This document shows, piece by piece, positions 1 through 12,325 of a stretch of DNA of 64,000 nt. Location of the stretch: NCBI GenBank assembly GCA_051294375.1, contig CM119269.1, positions 6,035,531-6,099,530 on the forward strand, in the 5' to 3' direction. Position 1 is the stretch's first letter, and every line of letters starts with the position of its first letter. The DNA is from Paraspadella gotoi. Its lineage: Eukaryota > Chaetognatha. A model generated the notes under the pieces. It made no database searches and was not told where the DNA came from. It was given only the letters and a program-made list of their open reading frames with translations. A program made the translations under genes and the position numbers.

Positions 1-372
1 ATTTCTTTCGGATAGTTTGATTAAATTCATTTGTTTTTTAAATACGGGACGATTTTTATAAGCGAATTCGTTGTCGAGAGTCAAAATTCGTTGTTCCGGG
101 AAAAATTTGTTCATAGGTGGCATTGGAGATTGCAAGAAGAAAGAGACACAAAATCGTAAAAGTCGAATGGGAAAAAGTTATGACCCCTTAACTGTCACTC
201 ATTAATTCGATCGTTAACTTTTGTAGACTCTTTTATTCGTTCATTCATTCATTTACTTTCGTTAGGTTTTATGAAAGGCTCCTCCATTCGTTTATTAATT
301 GAATCCATTCATTAATTGAATCGTTAATTCGTTCATTCATCAAAACCTCGTTCATATCATTCCCTCTTTCAG
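1..372. other. AT-rich non-coding leader
   Basis: AT-rich sequence without a supportable gene. From about 186 to 360 it holds loosely repeated ATTCATT, AATTGAATC and GTTCATTC words, a degenerate short-period repeat. Its last 15 bases form a pyrimidine tract ending in CAG, read here as the acceptor of the following candidate exon. Confidence 0.4.
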
Positions 373-609
373 AGCGAATCCTCTTTGCAGAAAATCTTGA
401 TTAACGATTGCAAAACAGAAACAGATGAGGCAATTATTTTCAGAAGAAGAAAGATTAAATCAGACGCAGATGAGAGTTGGATTCTCGCGGGATGCGAATT
501 TAATATCGAACGCGCTCGGCCCAAGTCGCGAAGCGAGGGAAGACTGAGAAACTCTTGGTACGATCTTGATGCAATGTACTCGAAATATGAGAGTAAAAAG
601 GAAAAATGA
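373..609 (+). CDS. candidate terminal coding exon, unknown product
   Basis: An open frame of 78 codons starts directly after a good 3' splice signal (pyrimidine-rich tract then CAG at 370-372) and ends with TGA at 607-609. It is read in phase 0 from the splice site. The residues are mixed and charged (for example KTETDEAIIFRRRK, then SWILAGCEF, ending YESKKEK), unlike the low-complexity translations elsewhere. No domain is recognised and there is no obvious signal peptide or membrane segment. The upstream exons would lie outside the window. The nearest AATAAA-type words are around 1055-1070. It could also be a chance open frame; the acceptor quality and residue mix are the only support. Confidence 0.35.
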   Translation, partial: SESSLQKILINDCKTETDEAIIFRRRKIKSDADESWILAGCEFNIERARPKSRSEGRLRNSWYDLDAMYSKYESKKEK

Positions 610-955
610 AAATCCTTATAATGTAGTTATAGGAAATGCCAAGAGCATAGGCTTTTTTTTGGTAAATTGCAATTTGCGAATTTATCATTGAGTCGCGCGT
701 GTGAGTTGTGACAAACGTGAGATGCAAATAATACAAAGCAGAGAACGTGATTTGAAACAAAGATGGTTATGAGTTTTAACAATGAAAATAGATGTGAGAT
801 GCCAATGTATTTCTTAGCATTAGGTGGGATTAAAAACAAAGATGGTATTATAAATTCAAAAGCCTTCTCGCGCCAAAATTTAGAGTCGCACCGCCTTCCG
901 GTGCCGTATTTTCTAGTCCGGCGCCGATTCTCATCCTCGCGCCGATTTTCGATCT

Positions 956-1019
956 TCGTCATTTTCGTCGTCGTCGTCGTCGTCGTCGTCATCGTTGACG
1001 TCGTCGTCGTCGTCGTCGA
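956..1019. repeat. (GTC)n trinucleotide repeat
   Basis: Two near-perfect GTC runs separated by a short imperfect stretch (ATCGTTGAC). This is one of at least seven GTC/GAC triplet loci in the window. Confidence 0.9.
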
Positions 1020-1159
1020 TTCAATTCTATGTTTTCAATTCGATAAAATTTCTAAAAATAAAAATAAAAGGATAATATTTTGGTTTTTTGCGAAGTTTCG
1101 CTTCTCTCGGACGATTTCGGGACTGAGCCGATAAATTTGGCTGCGTAATCGTAAAAATC

Positions 1160-1290
1160 GTGAGAGAGAAAGAGAGAGGGGAGGAGAGAGAGACGACGAC
1201 GAGAGAGAGAGAGAGAAGAGAGGAGAGAGGAGAGAGAGAGAGACGACGACGACGAGGAGTTGAGAGAGAGAGAGAGAGGGAGAGACTATT
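1160..1290. repeat. GA-rich imperfect microsatellite with GAC triplets
   Basis: A purine tract of GA, GAGG and GACGAC words. In translation it gives an Arg/Glu-rich frame that should not be taken as a gene. Confidence 0.85.
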
Positions 1291-2070
1291 GCTTGTTGCC
1301 AGTTTGTTATCTTATTTACGTCCTTTTCTCTCGCTTTTTTTTATCGACCCTTGATTAAATTAAGATTTTTTTTTCCTTTTCTATTATGTTTAGGTTAACG
1401 AGTTTTAATCCCCGACACAATAATTTCAAATTTAATGCTGAGTGTCAAACATCGCGCGACATGGCGACCACGAATTTAGTAAAATATTTTGTTGTCTCGA
1501 CGTCAGTTTTAATTTTAAAACATTAACAACATTAGTTTCATTACCGGTTTCTAAAAAGAAAAAAATATCGCCCTGCGGCTACATAGTGTGATAAATTTTT
1601 TTTAACTGAAATTTTGATAAAGAACAATTTTAATATTAATAACAAAATTGTTATGTTATAATTGAATAAAAGGGATTTATCCATTTTTTTATCGCTTTTG
1701 CCCAAAATTGTTTAATCCAATCATTTGTGTTTACTTTCCTTTTTGTTGCGTTTGAAGTTTAATTTCAAGACGACGAAATCTTGTTTTAAGGGTCAATAAA
1801 AAGCGTTTTTTTTTATTATTTCTCGAAGCCAAATTTCAAATTTAAAAAAAATCATAAAGCGAATCCCCTTTTCTCCTCAAAATGGTCAAGAGTCACACAA
1901 AGCAGAAAAAGGGGCGTCGTTTTCAGTGAGGGTGAAAAACGTGAAAGAATTTCCTCGAGGGCAAATGTCTCACCTTAACTCTTTCACCAAAACAAAATCG
2001 TGAAGGAAAACTTGACACTAACTCGTTGCTAAGCTTCTTTTTACACCTCTTTTTTTTTGCCCTTTTAACA
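1291..2070. other. non-coding, no feature recognised
   Basis: AT-rich sequence with homopolymer T runs. I see no splice-bounded frame, RNA gene or repeat unit here. Confidence 0.4.
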
Positions 2071-2196
<126 letters not shown>

Positions 2197-2828
2197 TTCT
2201 ATTTTCCTTCCTGGAAATTCATCACTTTTTTTTTTACCTCGGAACTTCAAGCGCAAAGCCTCAGGGGGAAATTGACCGCATCTTCTTTCTTCTTAGTGAA
2301 TGTTTCGCCTTTCTCAGGTTCCTTTCTCCTTTTTTTCTACCTTTATTTTTGTACCATACTTTTTCGTAATTTTTCTACTCACTTTTTAATAAATGTTTTT
2401 TTCTTCTTCATTTTGTTTTTCGTATCATCACGTTTTTTTGTTTTTTTTTAATTACACTTACCTTCAATATAATCTATAATTTCCAATGTTCCGGTTTTTT
2501 ATTTTTTTTTATTCTAGATTTTTCTTTCATTATTTCGCTTTCCACTTTTACTTTTTAATTTCTCAATTTTTCCATTTCCGTCCTCAATTTTTTTTTCTTT
2601 TCCCTTATTTTTCCTTTATTATTCCTCTCAATTTCCTGCTCTCATTTTATTCTTCTTTTTTTAACCTTTTTTTTCCTTTTCTGCCGACAATCCTCGTGAA
2701 ACCTTCCCTTATTCCAGTTATTATCTCTATTTTATCCTTTTTTTTTGCTTTAATCTTTTTCTCCTTAATTATCTTTTTTTTTCCTCTTTACGAATGACTC
2801 AATTAAGATCGCGTCCTTCTTCGATCTA

Positions 2829-2951
<123 letters not shown>

Positions 2952-3619
2952 GAATCCTGTACCAGAGTACCACGCCCAATCTCCCGAACCTTATTTTCGT
3001 CCGTCTCGTCTGGTGACTTGTTTTTTGACAAGTTAGGTTGTAAATAAAATCCTTGAATCCGTGACTAAAACTTATTCTTGTGACTAAGTATCGATTAAAA
3101 ATGAAAGTCAGAAAATTAATGTCACTGAACGACTAATGTTTCCTTCATTAGTAAACGGTCGTTGATCTTATAATCACAAGACTACCTGTGATTGGTGACC
3201 TCTAATTGACCCGGTCGGTGGTTAGACGTTTATTTTTTTTGTTTTTTTTTTTGTTTTTTGCAAAGGAGAAAAAGAGAAAGAGAAAGAGAAAGAGAGAGAG
3301 AGAGCGAGAGAGAGAGAGAAAGAGAGATGTACCTTCGCGTCAGAATTAATTAATGATTCCCCCATTTTTCACCGAATAACGAATGTTGTTGTTGTCGTTG
3401 CCCTAATTCGTCGTATCAAGTGCCTCTGTCCCTCCGACCGTCGATAAACAAACATTTATCTCATTAAGGTCGACGTCTTTGGCGCCAGAGCGAAAAAGAA
3501 AAAAAAAAAGAATTTCACTTTAAAAAAAAAACAAAGGATCGAATATCCTGGATCTACAGACCTCCCAACCACGGCGCCACGATCCGAATCGACCGCGTTA
3601 CGACGCCGCCAGAAATAGT

Positions 3620-3629
3620 NNNNNNNNNN
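3620..3629. other. assembly gap, 10 N
   Basis: Comparison with copy 2 shows that the missing sequence is about 250 bases, including the first bases of the fold-back element's left terminal repeat. Confidence 0.95.
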
Positions 3630-4458
3630 AACCCGCCGCTATAAAAAAAATCGTCGTTTGCAAACCTTTGAAGATTTTTTTTGAATAAAAACCAAAGTCA
3701 TTTATATATTCTAATTTCATATTGATTGGTTATGATTTGACTTGGCAATGACCGGAGAAAAGTTGCCTTAAAAATCGACTTTCATTTTAAATCTTTTTGT
3801 CCAACTCTCTGAATATTTTTTAAAAAACTTTTACATAAAAAGTTATCATTATTTACATCTTCTGAAAGCTCTTTGAAATTTAAAGATAATGACATATTTA
3901 AGAATATTGTAACATAAAATTGAAATAATAAAATCATCAAATATATTTTTTCAAATAGCTGACCTATTTAAACTATTTTGATCAAACCAATTATTGTTTA
4001 TATAGGTATCATAAAAACTCTTGAGGAAGACTAAATTAAAATGGTTAAAAATAATTTAATAATTATTCAAAACCTTTGTTGATTTACAGCTGAATAGCCT
4101 AATTTTTATATTATAGGATTTTTAATTATGCCATTCTTTTCATATTTCCGAGAACTTTTAGAAGAGATTAATAATGATATATTTTTCTATAAACGTTTTT
4201 GAAAAAATATTCAGAAAGTTAAATGAAAAGATTAAAGAAAAAAAAAGAATTTTAAAATGAAACAGGATTTTTAAGGCAACTTTTCTCTGCTCATTTGCCA
4301 AGTCAAATCCTAACAAATCAATATAAAAATAAAATATATAAATGAATTTACTTTTTACTACAAAAAATATTTTTAGATTAAAAAAATCTTCAAAGGTTTG
4401 CAAATTACTATTTTTTTCTAGCGGCGAATTGTCGTGTGTCACCTTGTATATTGTACAA
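3630..4458. mobile_element. fold-back MITE-like element, copy FB1 (left end truncated)
   Basis: A palindromic element whose arms are imperfect reverse complements over about 400 bases. The left arm has GCCGCTATAAAAAAAATCG, then CAAACCTTTGAAGATTTTTT, then TTTGACTTGGCAATG. The right arm carries their complements in reverse order, ending GTCACCTTGTATATTGTAC. The inner AT-rich part is also symmetric (CATCTTCTGAAAGCTCTTTG against its complement near 4150). No transposase is visible, so it would be non-autonomous. Its left tip is lost in the adjacent gap. Confidence 0.75.
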
Positions 4459-4715
4459 CTCATAAAACCCAAGTAGTAAATAATTCTATCCACACACGCA
4501 AAAAAAAAAAAACCCGAGACGCCCACTTTCTTTTTTTAACGATTACGACTATAGACAAAGAAAATGAGTCGCGATAAAAATTTCGTCAATTTAAAAAGAA
4601 AATAAGAGAAGAGGGTAATAAAAGTGAGAAAGAATTAGAAAGCAATAAAACAATAAAACGAGTTGTATAAGCGGGCGTGGTTGCCTTTCCATTTTTTTAA
4701 ACCACGCGGTTTTTT

Positions 4716-4740
4716 NNNNNNNNNNNNNNNNNNNNNNNNN
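4716..4740. other. assembly gap, 25 N
   Basis: It sits exactly at the junction of the two tandem copies. Confidence 0.95.
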
Positions 4741-7020
4741 CTGCCACAATCCTTCGTGGAAACCTTCCCTTATTCGCGTTATTATCTCTATTTGTATTCC
4801 TTTTTTTTGCTGTTAATCTTTTCTCCTTAATTATCTTTTGTTTCCTCTTTACGAATGACTCAATTTAAGTCGCGTCCTTCTTCGGATCTACATTCTCTCT
4901 CTCTCCGTCTCTCTCAACTCCTCTCTCTGCTCTCCTTCTCTCCTCCTTCTCTCTCTCTCTCTCTCCTTCTCTCTTTCTCTCTTCCGGAATCCTGTACCAA
5001 GAGTACCACGCCCAATCTCCCAACCTTATTTTCGTCCGTCTCGTCTGGTGACTTGTTTTTTGACAAGTTAGGTTGTTAAATAAAATCCATTGGAATCCGG
5101 TGACCTAAAACTTATTCTGTGATCAGTACATCGATTAAAAATGAGAAGTCAAAAAATTAATGTCACTGAACGACTATGTTTCCTTCATTAGTAAACGGTC
5201 GTGTGAATCTTATATATCACAAGACTAACCTTGTGATTGGTGACCTGCTAATGACCGGTCGTGGTTGAGACGTTTATTTTTTTTTTTGTTTTTTTTTTTT
5301 GTTGTTTTTGCGCAAGGAGAAAAAAGAGAAGAGAAAGAGAAAGAGAGAGAGAGACAGAAAGAGAAGAGGAGAATAGAGAGATTGTACCTTCGCGGTCAGA
5401 GTTAATTAATGAATTCCCCATTTTTCACCGAATAACGAATGTTGTTGTTGTCTTGCCCAATTGTTCGTACAATCAAGTGCCTCTGTCCCTCCCGTCCGTC
5501 CGATAAACAAACATTTATCTCAATTAAGGTCGACGTCTTTGGCGCCAAGAGCGAAAAAGAAAAAAATAAAAATTTACTTTAAAAAAAAAACCAAAGGATC
5601 GAATATCCTTGGACTCTACAGACCTCCAACGAACGGCGCCCGATCGAATCGAGCCGCGTTACGACGGCCGACAGAAATAGTTTTTTTTTTTTTGGGTGGG
5701 CACCCCGAGGTCAAACCGTAAATCGCCTCCTCGGGAATTCGGTTCGAACAATTTATGGTTTTTTAACTACTTTGTAATCGCTTTTTCGCGACGGTGTGCG
5801 CGTTGAGGGAGAAGATTTTTTTTTTTTTTTTTTTGTGATTTATAGTTTATGAACAGTTTGACTTTTTACACACAAGGAATTTTTTTTTTCTTTTTAATTT
5901 GTGTGAAAATTAATAATTAAGTACAATGGTGACATACGACAAACCGCGCCGCTATAAAAAAAATCGTCGTTTTGCAACCTTTGAAGATTTTTTATTTAAT
6001 AAAACCAAAGTGCCATATTATATATTCTAATTTCAATATTGATTGCGATGATTTGACTTGGCAATGCCGCGAGAAAAGTTGCCTTAAAAATCGGACCTTT
6101 CATTTTAATCTTGCAATATTTTTAAAAAACTTTTACATAAAAAAGTTATCAATTATTTACATCTTCTGAAAGCTCTTTGAAATTTAAAAGATAATGACAT
6201 ATTTAAGAATATTGTAACATAAAATTGAAATATAAATCTCAAATATATTTTTCAATAGCTGACCTATTTAAACTATTTTGATCAAACCAATTATTGTTTA
6301 TATAGGTATCATAAAAACCTGTTGAGGAAGACTAAATTTAAAATGGTTAAAAATAATTTAATAATTATTTCAAAAACCTTTGTTGATTTACAGCTGAATA
6401 GCCTAATTTTTATATTATAGGATTTTTAATTATGCCATTCTTTTCATATTTCCGAGAACTTTTAGAAAGAGATTAATAATGATATATTTTTATATAAACG
6501 TTTTTGAAAAAAATATCAAGAAAGTTAATGAAAGATTAAAGAAAAAAAAAGAATTTTAAAATGAAACAGGATTTTTTAAGGCAACTTTTCTCTGCTCATT
6601 TGCCAAGTCAAATCCTACAAATCAATATAAAAAAAAATATATAAATGAATTTACTTTTACTACAAAAAATATTTTTAGATTAAAAAAATCTTCAAAGGTT
6701 TGCAAATTACTATTTTTTTTCTAGCGGCGAATTGTCGTGTGTCACCTGTATATTGTACAACTCATAAAAACCCAAGTAGTAAATAATTCTATCCACACAC
6801 GCAAAAAAAAAAAAAACCCGAGACGCCCACTTTCTTTTTTAACGATTACGACTATAAGACAAAGAAAATGAGTCGCGATAAAAATTTCGTCAATTTAAAA
6901 AGAAAATAAGAGAAGAGGGTATAATAAAAGTGAGAAAGAATTAGAAAGCAATAAAACAATAAAACGAGTTGTATAAGCGGGCGTGGTTGCCTTTCCATTT
7001 TTTTAAACCACGCGGTTTTT
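4741..7020 (+). repeat. large tandem duplication, copy 2
   Basis: A second copy of 2682-4715, starting CTGCCACAATCC and ending at CCACGCGG plus poly-T. It contains the complete fold-back element and the stretch absent from copy 1. Its first kilobase shows frequent one-base indels against copy 1, the pattern expected of uncorrected long reads. Confidence 0.85.
5921..6760. mobile_element. fold-back MITE-like element, copy FB2 (complete)
   Basis: About 840 bp that is almost wholly an inverted repeat. The left tip reads GTACAATGGTGACATACGAC and the right tip, on the opposite strand, gives GTACAATATACAGGTGACAC, so both ends share GTACAAT and GGTGACA. Arms of about 400 bp flank an AT-rich centre. 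No coding capacity is seen. This is the best copy of the family to use as a query. Confidence 0.8.
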
Positions 7021-7260
7021 TTTTTTTTTTTTTTTTTTTTTTGCGTTGTTGTTTGTTTCTTAAAGTTTTTCGTTTCGTTTTGTTTTTTTTTTTTTTTGGT
7101 TTTGTTCTCTTTCTGCGTCGTCGCCGTCGATGTTGCGAATCTCATTTTCTGTTCCTCGATTTTTCGCTTTTAAGTAAAACCGCAACGAAGACTCGTCGGA
7201 CAAACGAAGAGGCTCCTCCTCTTCCTCCTCCTCTTCCTCCTACACTCGTGCCTGGTCTCT

Positions 7261-7269
7261 CTCTCTCTC

Positions 7270-7331
<62 letters not shown>

Positions 7332-7332
7332 G
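7261..7332. repeat. (CT)n microsatellite, interrupted
   Basis: CT dinucleotides with a CG and a CC interruption. A (CCT)n run follows at 7423-7453. Confidence 0.9.
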
Positions 7333-7652
7333 TTTCTTCCTTCTTTCCTTCTTCTTCCCAGATTTGCCCTCCGCCTCACACCTCCTGATCTCTTCTTTCT
7401 CTTCCGCTTGATTCAGTTCTTCTTCCTCCTCCTCCTCCTCCTCCTCCTTTTCTCCTTCTCTCCATCCCCCTTCTCCCCCCTCCCCCCCAAAAACCGGAAA
7501 AACCCTCTTATTTTTCGCCCACCTCGTCCTCTAAAATTGCCCACCACCCGAAGCTCATTAATTCTCTTCTCCCACTCATTTCTTCTCTATTTCTATTTAC
7601 ATATCTATTTCTCTTCTCTTCTCTTTTGTTCTTTACTCTTCGCTCTCACAAT

Positions 7653-7880
7653 ATGAAATCTATTCAATATAAAATTATCCATTGATCCAATAAACAAGCA
7701 ATCTGGCCCCTGACTTTGAAAAGGCTATTAATTAAGGCCTCTCTCTCTATCACGAGACAATAACTTGGAGGCCTTAAACCACCAAAGCCTGTCCAAAGTC
7801 AGGGACAAGATAGTTTATTTATTAAATGAATGGATAATTTTTTATATTGGTTGTACCAATTTCATAGCAACTAGAAAGAC
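7653..7880. mobile_element. palindromic MITE-like repeat (TTGGTTGTACCAATTTCATA family)
   Basis: The left arm (7653-7741) is an imperfect reverse complement of the right arm (7765-7868). Shared words are AGGCCTTAA, AAAGTCAGGG, TTTATT and ATGGATAATTTT. The right arm ends in TTGGTTGTACCAATTTCATA (7847-7866), itself containing the dyad TTGGT-TGT-ACCAA. Related copies occur near 9607, 21018, 26800, 27486, 33140, 33800, 37870, 41478 and 51125, so it is an interspersed family. No protein is encoded. Confidence 0.65.
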
Positions 7881-8283
7881 GAGGCAACTTGTCAAGCAAT
7901 ATTCTATCACAGTCTCGTTCACTGAGGCCACCTGTTATAATCTTTTTATAAACTGTTTCAATTGTAATAAATTGGCCACTCCTCAAGTATTAGACTAGAA
8001 TTTGTATAAGATATTCTACTCCCTCTCTTACTCTAATAATCTATCCTTTGTTATTCTCTTTTTGTTGATTACTTAATTTTATTATTTCCTTTTACCCTAA
8101 TTCTTTTAATTCCTTTTTTTTTCTTTCTTCCCTTTCCTCCTTTATCATCTTTCCTCTATCCTACTATAACTACTTTTCCTCCTACCTCCTCTTTGGTCCT
8201 ACTCATCCCTCCCTCCTCTTCCTCCTTCTACCGGGAGGCGAAGATCGCGAAGGCAAATCGAGTCGCGCGTTTTTTTCTCTTCC

Positions 8284-8308
8284 CTCTGTCTCTGTCTCTC
8301 TCTCTCTC

Positions 8309-8393
<85 letters not shown>
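8284..8393. repeat. (CT)n microsatellite
   Basis: CT repeat with CTCTGT interruptions at the start and a pure run to the end. Confidence 0.95.
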
Positions 8394-8396
<3 letters not shown>

Positions 8397-8409
8397 GAGA
8401 ATCTAGTCC

Positions 8410-8830
8410 ACTGACGTCACCAAGTTGTATGTTTCCCAGAGATCGAGCGAGCGATTCGATAAATTCTTCCCTACGACGTCAGCGTCGCGACTCTCTCCCT
8501 CTTTTTTCTTCCTGCAAATTAAAAAAAAAAACTGACAACAAAGTGGACTCGTCGAATTTGTAGCCTTCAAGTACGAAGGCAAAACAAAAAAAACATGTTC
8601 TTCTTTTTTTGTTGTTTCTTTTAACGTCGTTAACTCTTCTTTCTTTTTTTTTGTCTTCTTTTCGTTTTAACTTCGCTCGATTGCCTTCTGGTCGGACGTC
8701 CCAAAATATCCACCAATCAGAGACGATTGAGAAATAACTGAGAAGGATTCAGCCAATGAGATTCGTTGGTTTCGCCCGGACGATACTGACCAATGGAGGA
8801 CGAGAACGAGTTGACCAATCAGGTTCGAGG
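8410..8830. promoter_or_regulatory. promoter-like stretch: CRE plus four CCAAT boxes
   Basis: A perfect CRE-like TGACGTCA lies at about 8412-8419 and a second ACGACGTCAG near 8475. Four CCAAT motifs follow near 8713, 8752, 8791 and 8815 (three continue as CCAATCAG or CCAATGAG/GG). The stretch contains more CpG than its flanks. CREB/ATF and NF-Y are the families known to bind such motifs; the promoter role is inference and no start exon was found beside it. Confidence 0.35.
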
Positions 8831-9057
8831 GAAAGAAAGAAAGAAAAGAAAACGGAAGTGAGAGGGGATGGAAGGTGTTGTTTGGCTGATGAGAATGTGA
8901 GTTGGTGGAAAGTGTGGTGATTAAATCAGAGTAGGAAGATTATTGTACAATGCGTATGTTGATGAGAAATGTTCAGAATTAAGATTGGATCGTCTAACTA
9001 AGAAGAGAGGAGATAGTCAATAAGAAGGGGTGGGGATTCTAAAACGGGAAATAAAGT

Positions 9058-9186
<129 letters not shown>

Positions 9187-9278
9187 GGTGAAAACGAGGG
9201 TAAAAACGAGTCTGAACCAGGAAGAGAGGAATGTTTCCGATGAAGCGTGTAAGTGCTGTGAGAGAAAGATAGTAGTAA

Positions 9279-9281
<3 letters not shown>

Positions 9282-9346
<65 letters not shown>

Positions 9347-9353
9347 CAGAAAG
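9282..9353. repeat. (GAAA)n microsatellite
   Basis: About 18 GAAA units, one with a GACA variant. Confidence 0.95.
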
Positions 9354-9606
9354 ACGAAATTGAGGGACATGTAGAGAGAATGAGGGGATTACAATGCGAG
9401 AAAAAAAACGGCGGCAGTGACTCGTGAGAGAAAGAGAAAAAAGAGAGTGAATGAGAGCAGAATGTGAATAAATGGGAGACGACGCGAAATCTGCTGATTC
9501 TTCACAATCACAGCCGCGTGAGAGAGAAGACATCGTGAATCGCGAAGATGAATTTCGTAAAAACTTAAGATTAACAAAATGAAAAAAATGACTAAATCAT
9601 ACATAA

Positions 9607-9726
9607 TAAGAGTGATGGAGGCCTTAAACCATCAAAGCTTGTCCTAAGTCGGAAGCAAGATAGCTTGTTTATTAAATGAATGGATAATTTTTATATTGGT
9701 TGTACCAATTTCATACAATATAAAAC
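9607..9726 (+). mobile_element. copy of the TTGGTTGTACCAATTTCATA repeat family
   Basis: It matches the right arm of the palindromic repeat at 7765-7880 over about 110 bp (GGAGGCCTTAAACCA, TTATTAAATGAATGGATAAT, then the family's 20-mer at 9696-9715). Only one arm is present. Confidence 0.7.
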
Positions 9727-9925
9727 AATTATGTATAATCGTCCACGAGGCAGGAGAGCGAATTCGAGCGAGGGATGGATGTGCGGTTGAAGTCCGACGT
9801 AATAATGATTTTATAAAAAAAGATTTGGGGTGAATGAAAATAAAAAGGAGTGAACGCGGGTGAACGCTGGTGAACGAGAAAGATGCAAAAGGGATCGATT
9901 CTCGTAAATTTGAGAAGGAACGGGG

Positions 9926-10030
9926 CTGAGGGGTGAGTAGCTGAGGGGCTGAGGAGCTGAGGGCTGAGGGGCTGAGGAGCTGAGGGGCTGAGGGGCTGAG
10001 GGTCTGAGGAGCTGAGGGCGAGGGCTGGGG
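9926..10030. repeat. GC-rich minisatellite, about 10 bp unit
   Basis: A variable GCTGAGGGGCT / GCTGAGGAGCT unit repeated about ten times. On the other strand it reads as Pro/Ser/Ala-rich peptides in all frames, which are not genes. Confidence 0.85.
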
Positions 10031-10221
10031 CATCGAAGCGAAAGAGAAACGGGGTGAAAAAAAAAATCTTCAGAAGTGGGAAACGATGTTTTTCGCTCGA
10101 GGATCAAACATCGGGAGATTCGTCGATGATGGATAGAGCCGGGGGAACTCTTGCCCTTTTTTTACTTCTCGACCCTTTGACTTGACGGAACGCTTCCCAT
10201 TTTTTTACTTCTCGATCACTT

Positions 10222-10450
10222 AGCGTCTTGGCCTTTTTCACAACCTTCTATCCATGAATAGACACTAGACAGACTAATTGGCATTTTTCAGTTCTTTGAC
10301 AGTTCGAACACTTGGCCTTTTTCAGCACACTTCGATTAGTCTTACAATCATTGCAAACCTTCGCTCATGCGGAACGTTTGGCCTTTTTCACCACCTTCCC
10401 CTTTCGATTGGACGGAACGTTTGGCCTTTTTCACCATCTCTCTCTTTGGA
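10222..10450. repeat. degenerate tandem repeat around TTGGCCTTTTTCA
   Basis: The word TTGGCCTTTTTCA (once TTGGCATTTTTCA) recurs five times at irregular 40-70 base spacing, several copies preceded by GGAACG(T/C)TT and followed by CCACCTT or similar. No function is apparent. Confidence 0.7.
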
Positions 10451-11245
<795 letters not shown>

Positions 11246-11674
11246 GTATTTAGAGAGTTACAAGATAGTAAGCAGTATATAGGGTGATAGACAGACGCGG
11301 GTCTATTACCCCTTCCTCATTCACCTCCTCTTCATCCTCCTCCCAGGTATTCGGATTCGTGACTTTACTTCCGGTTAGGATATCTTTTCAGAGGTAAAAT
11401 ACATCAATTCAGATACTATTAATGCTTAATTCTATTAGCTTAATCCTTAACATCAGAATTTCGATTCTGCGCGTTTACATTATTAAATTTCTTGTAGTCA
11501 TCGATCTTCAGCGCAATGTGCAATTACATCCCCACATCCAGCAATTCTCTTCGATTCACGATTTCCCAGCAACTTTTCTTCCATCGATTTTTCTCCGGCG
11601 ACAAAAACTTTTTCTGTCAACTCAAAAGATAAAAAAAAAACCTCGAGAGAGAATATTCCCTCAAGATTCCATAC

Positions 11675-11760
11675 TCAACCAATCAAAGGGCGGAAGAAAA
11701 ACCTCCTCACTCCTCAGCCAATCAACGAATTCTTCAACCGATGGAAGCCAATCATTAATT
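11675..11760. promoter_or_regulatory. cluster of three CCAAT boxes
   Basis: CCAATCA occurs three times at about 11679, 11718 and 11749 (spacings near 39 and 31 bp), with a related GTCAATCA downstream. NF-Y binds CCAAT; the promoter role is inferred from clustering alone. Confidence 0.3.
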
Positions 11761-12061
11761 CTCTCTCTTCCTCTCGGAATATTAGACTGAATTTCCAGTC
11801 AATCATTTCAACTCGACCGTCGGAGTTTTGACGGTCGGAGTTTTAATGCAGAGATTGTTTTGACAATCATCAATTCTCCAGCAGCTCAACAATAGGCGAT
11901 GGAACGGGTGTGAAGAGTAGATGGGAGACAAGCACCCAAACCAAGCAAATAAAAAAGGAGACAAGCATCCAGCTTTGCCTCGGCTCAAAAATGGACTCTT
12001 TCTCAGCTGCGACTCTCTTCTGCGTCGCTTTAGATCAATGAGAAAATAATTATTTTCCAAA

Positions 12062-12063
<2 letters not shown>

Positions 12064-12142
<79 letters not shown>
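12064..12142. repeat. (CT)n microsatellite
   Basis: Pure CT, with a second, interrupted CT tract at 12254-12325 after a poly-T stretch. Confidence 0.95.
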
Positions 12143-12146
<4 letters not shown>

Positions 12147-12251
12147 ACTTCTCTCTTTCTCTTTCCGTCTCTCTTCCTCTTTCTCTTTCCCTCTTTTCCC
12201 CTGAATCCATCTCTCATCCTCCCGCACTCAATTTTTTTTTTTAAATTTTAA

Positions 12252-12290
<39 letters not shown>

Positions 12291-12325
12291 TCTCTCTCCC
12301 TCTCTCTCTCTTCCCCTCTCTCTCA

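Noticed and set aside
3540-3619. tRNA-like GC-rich patch (also 5595-5680)
   Set aside because: Resembles a tRNA-derived head, but neither strand gives convincing A and B boxes or a cloverleaf; left unannotated.
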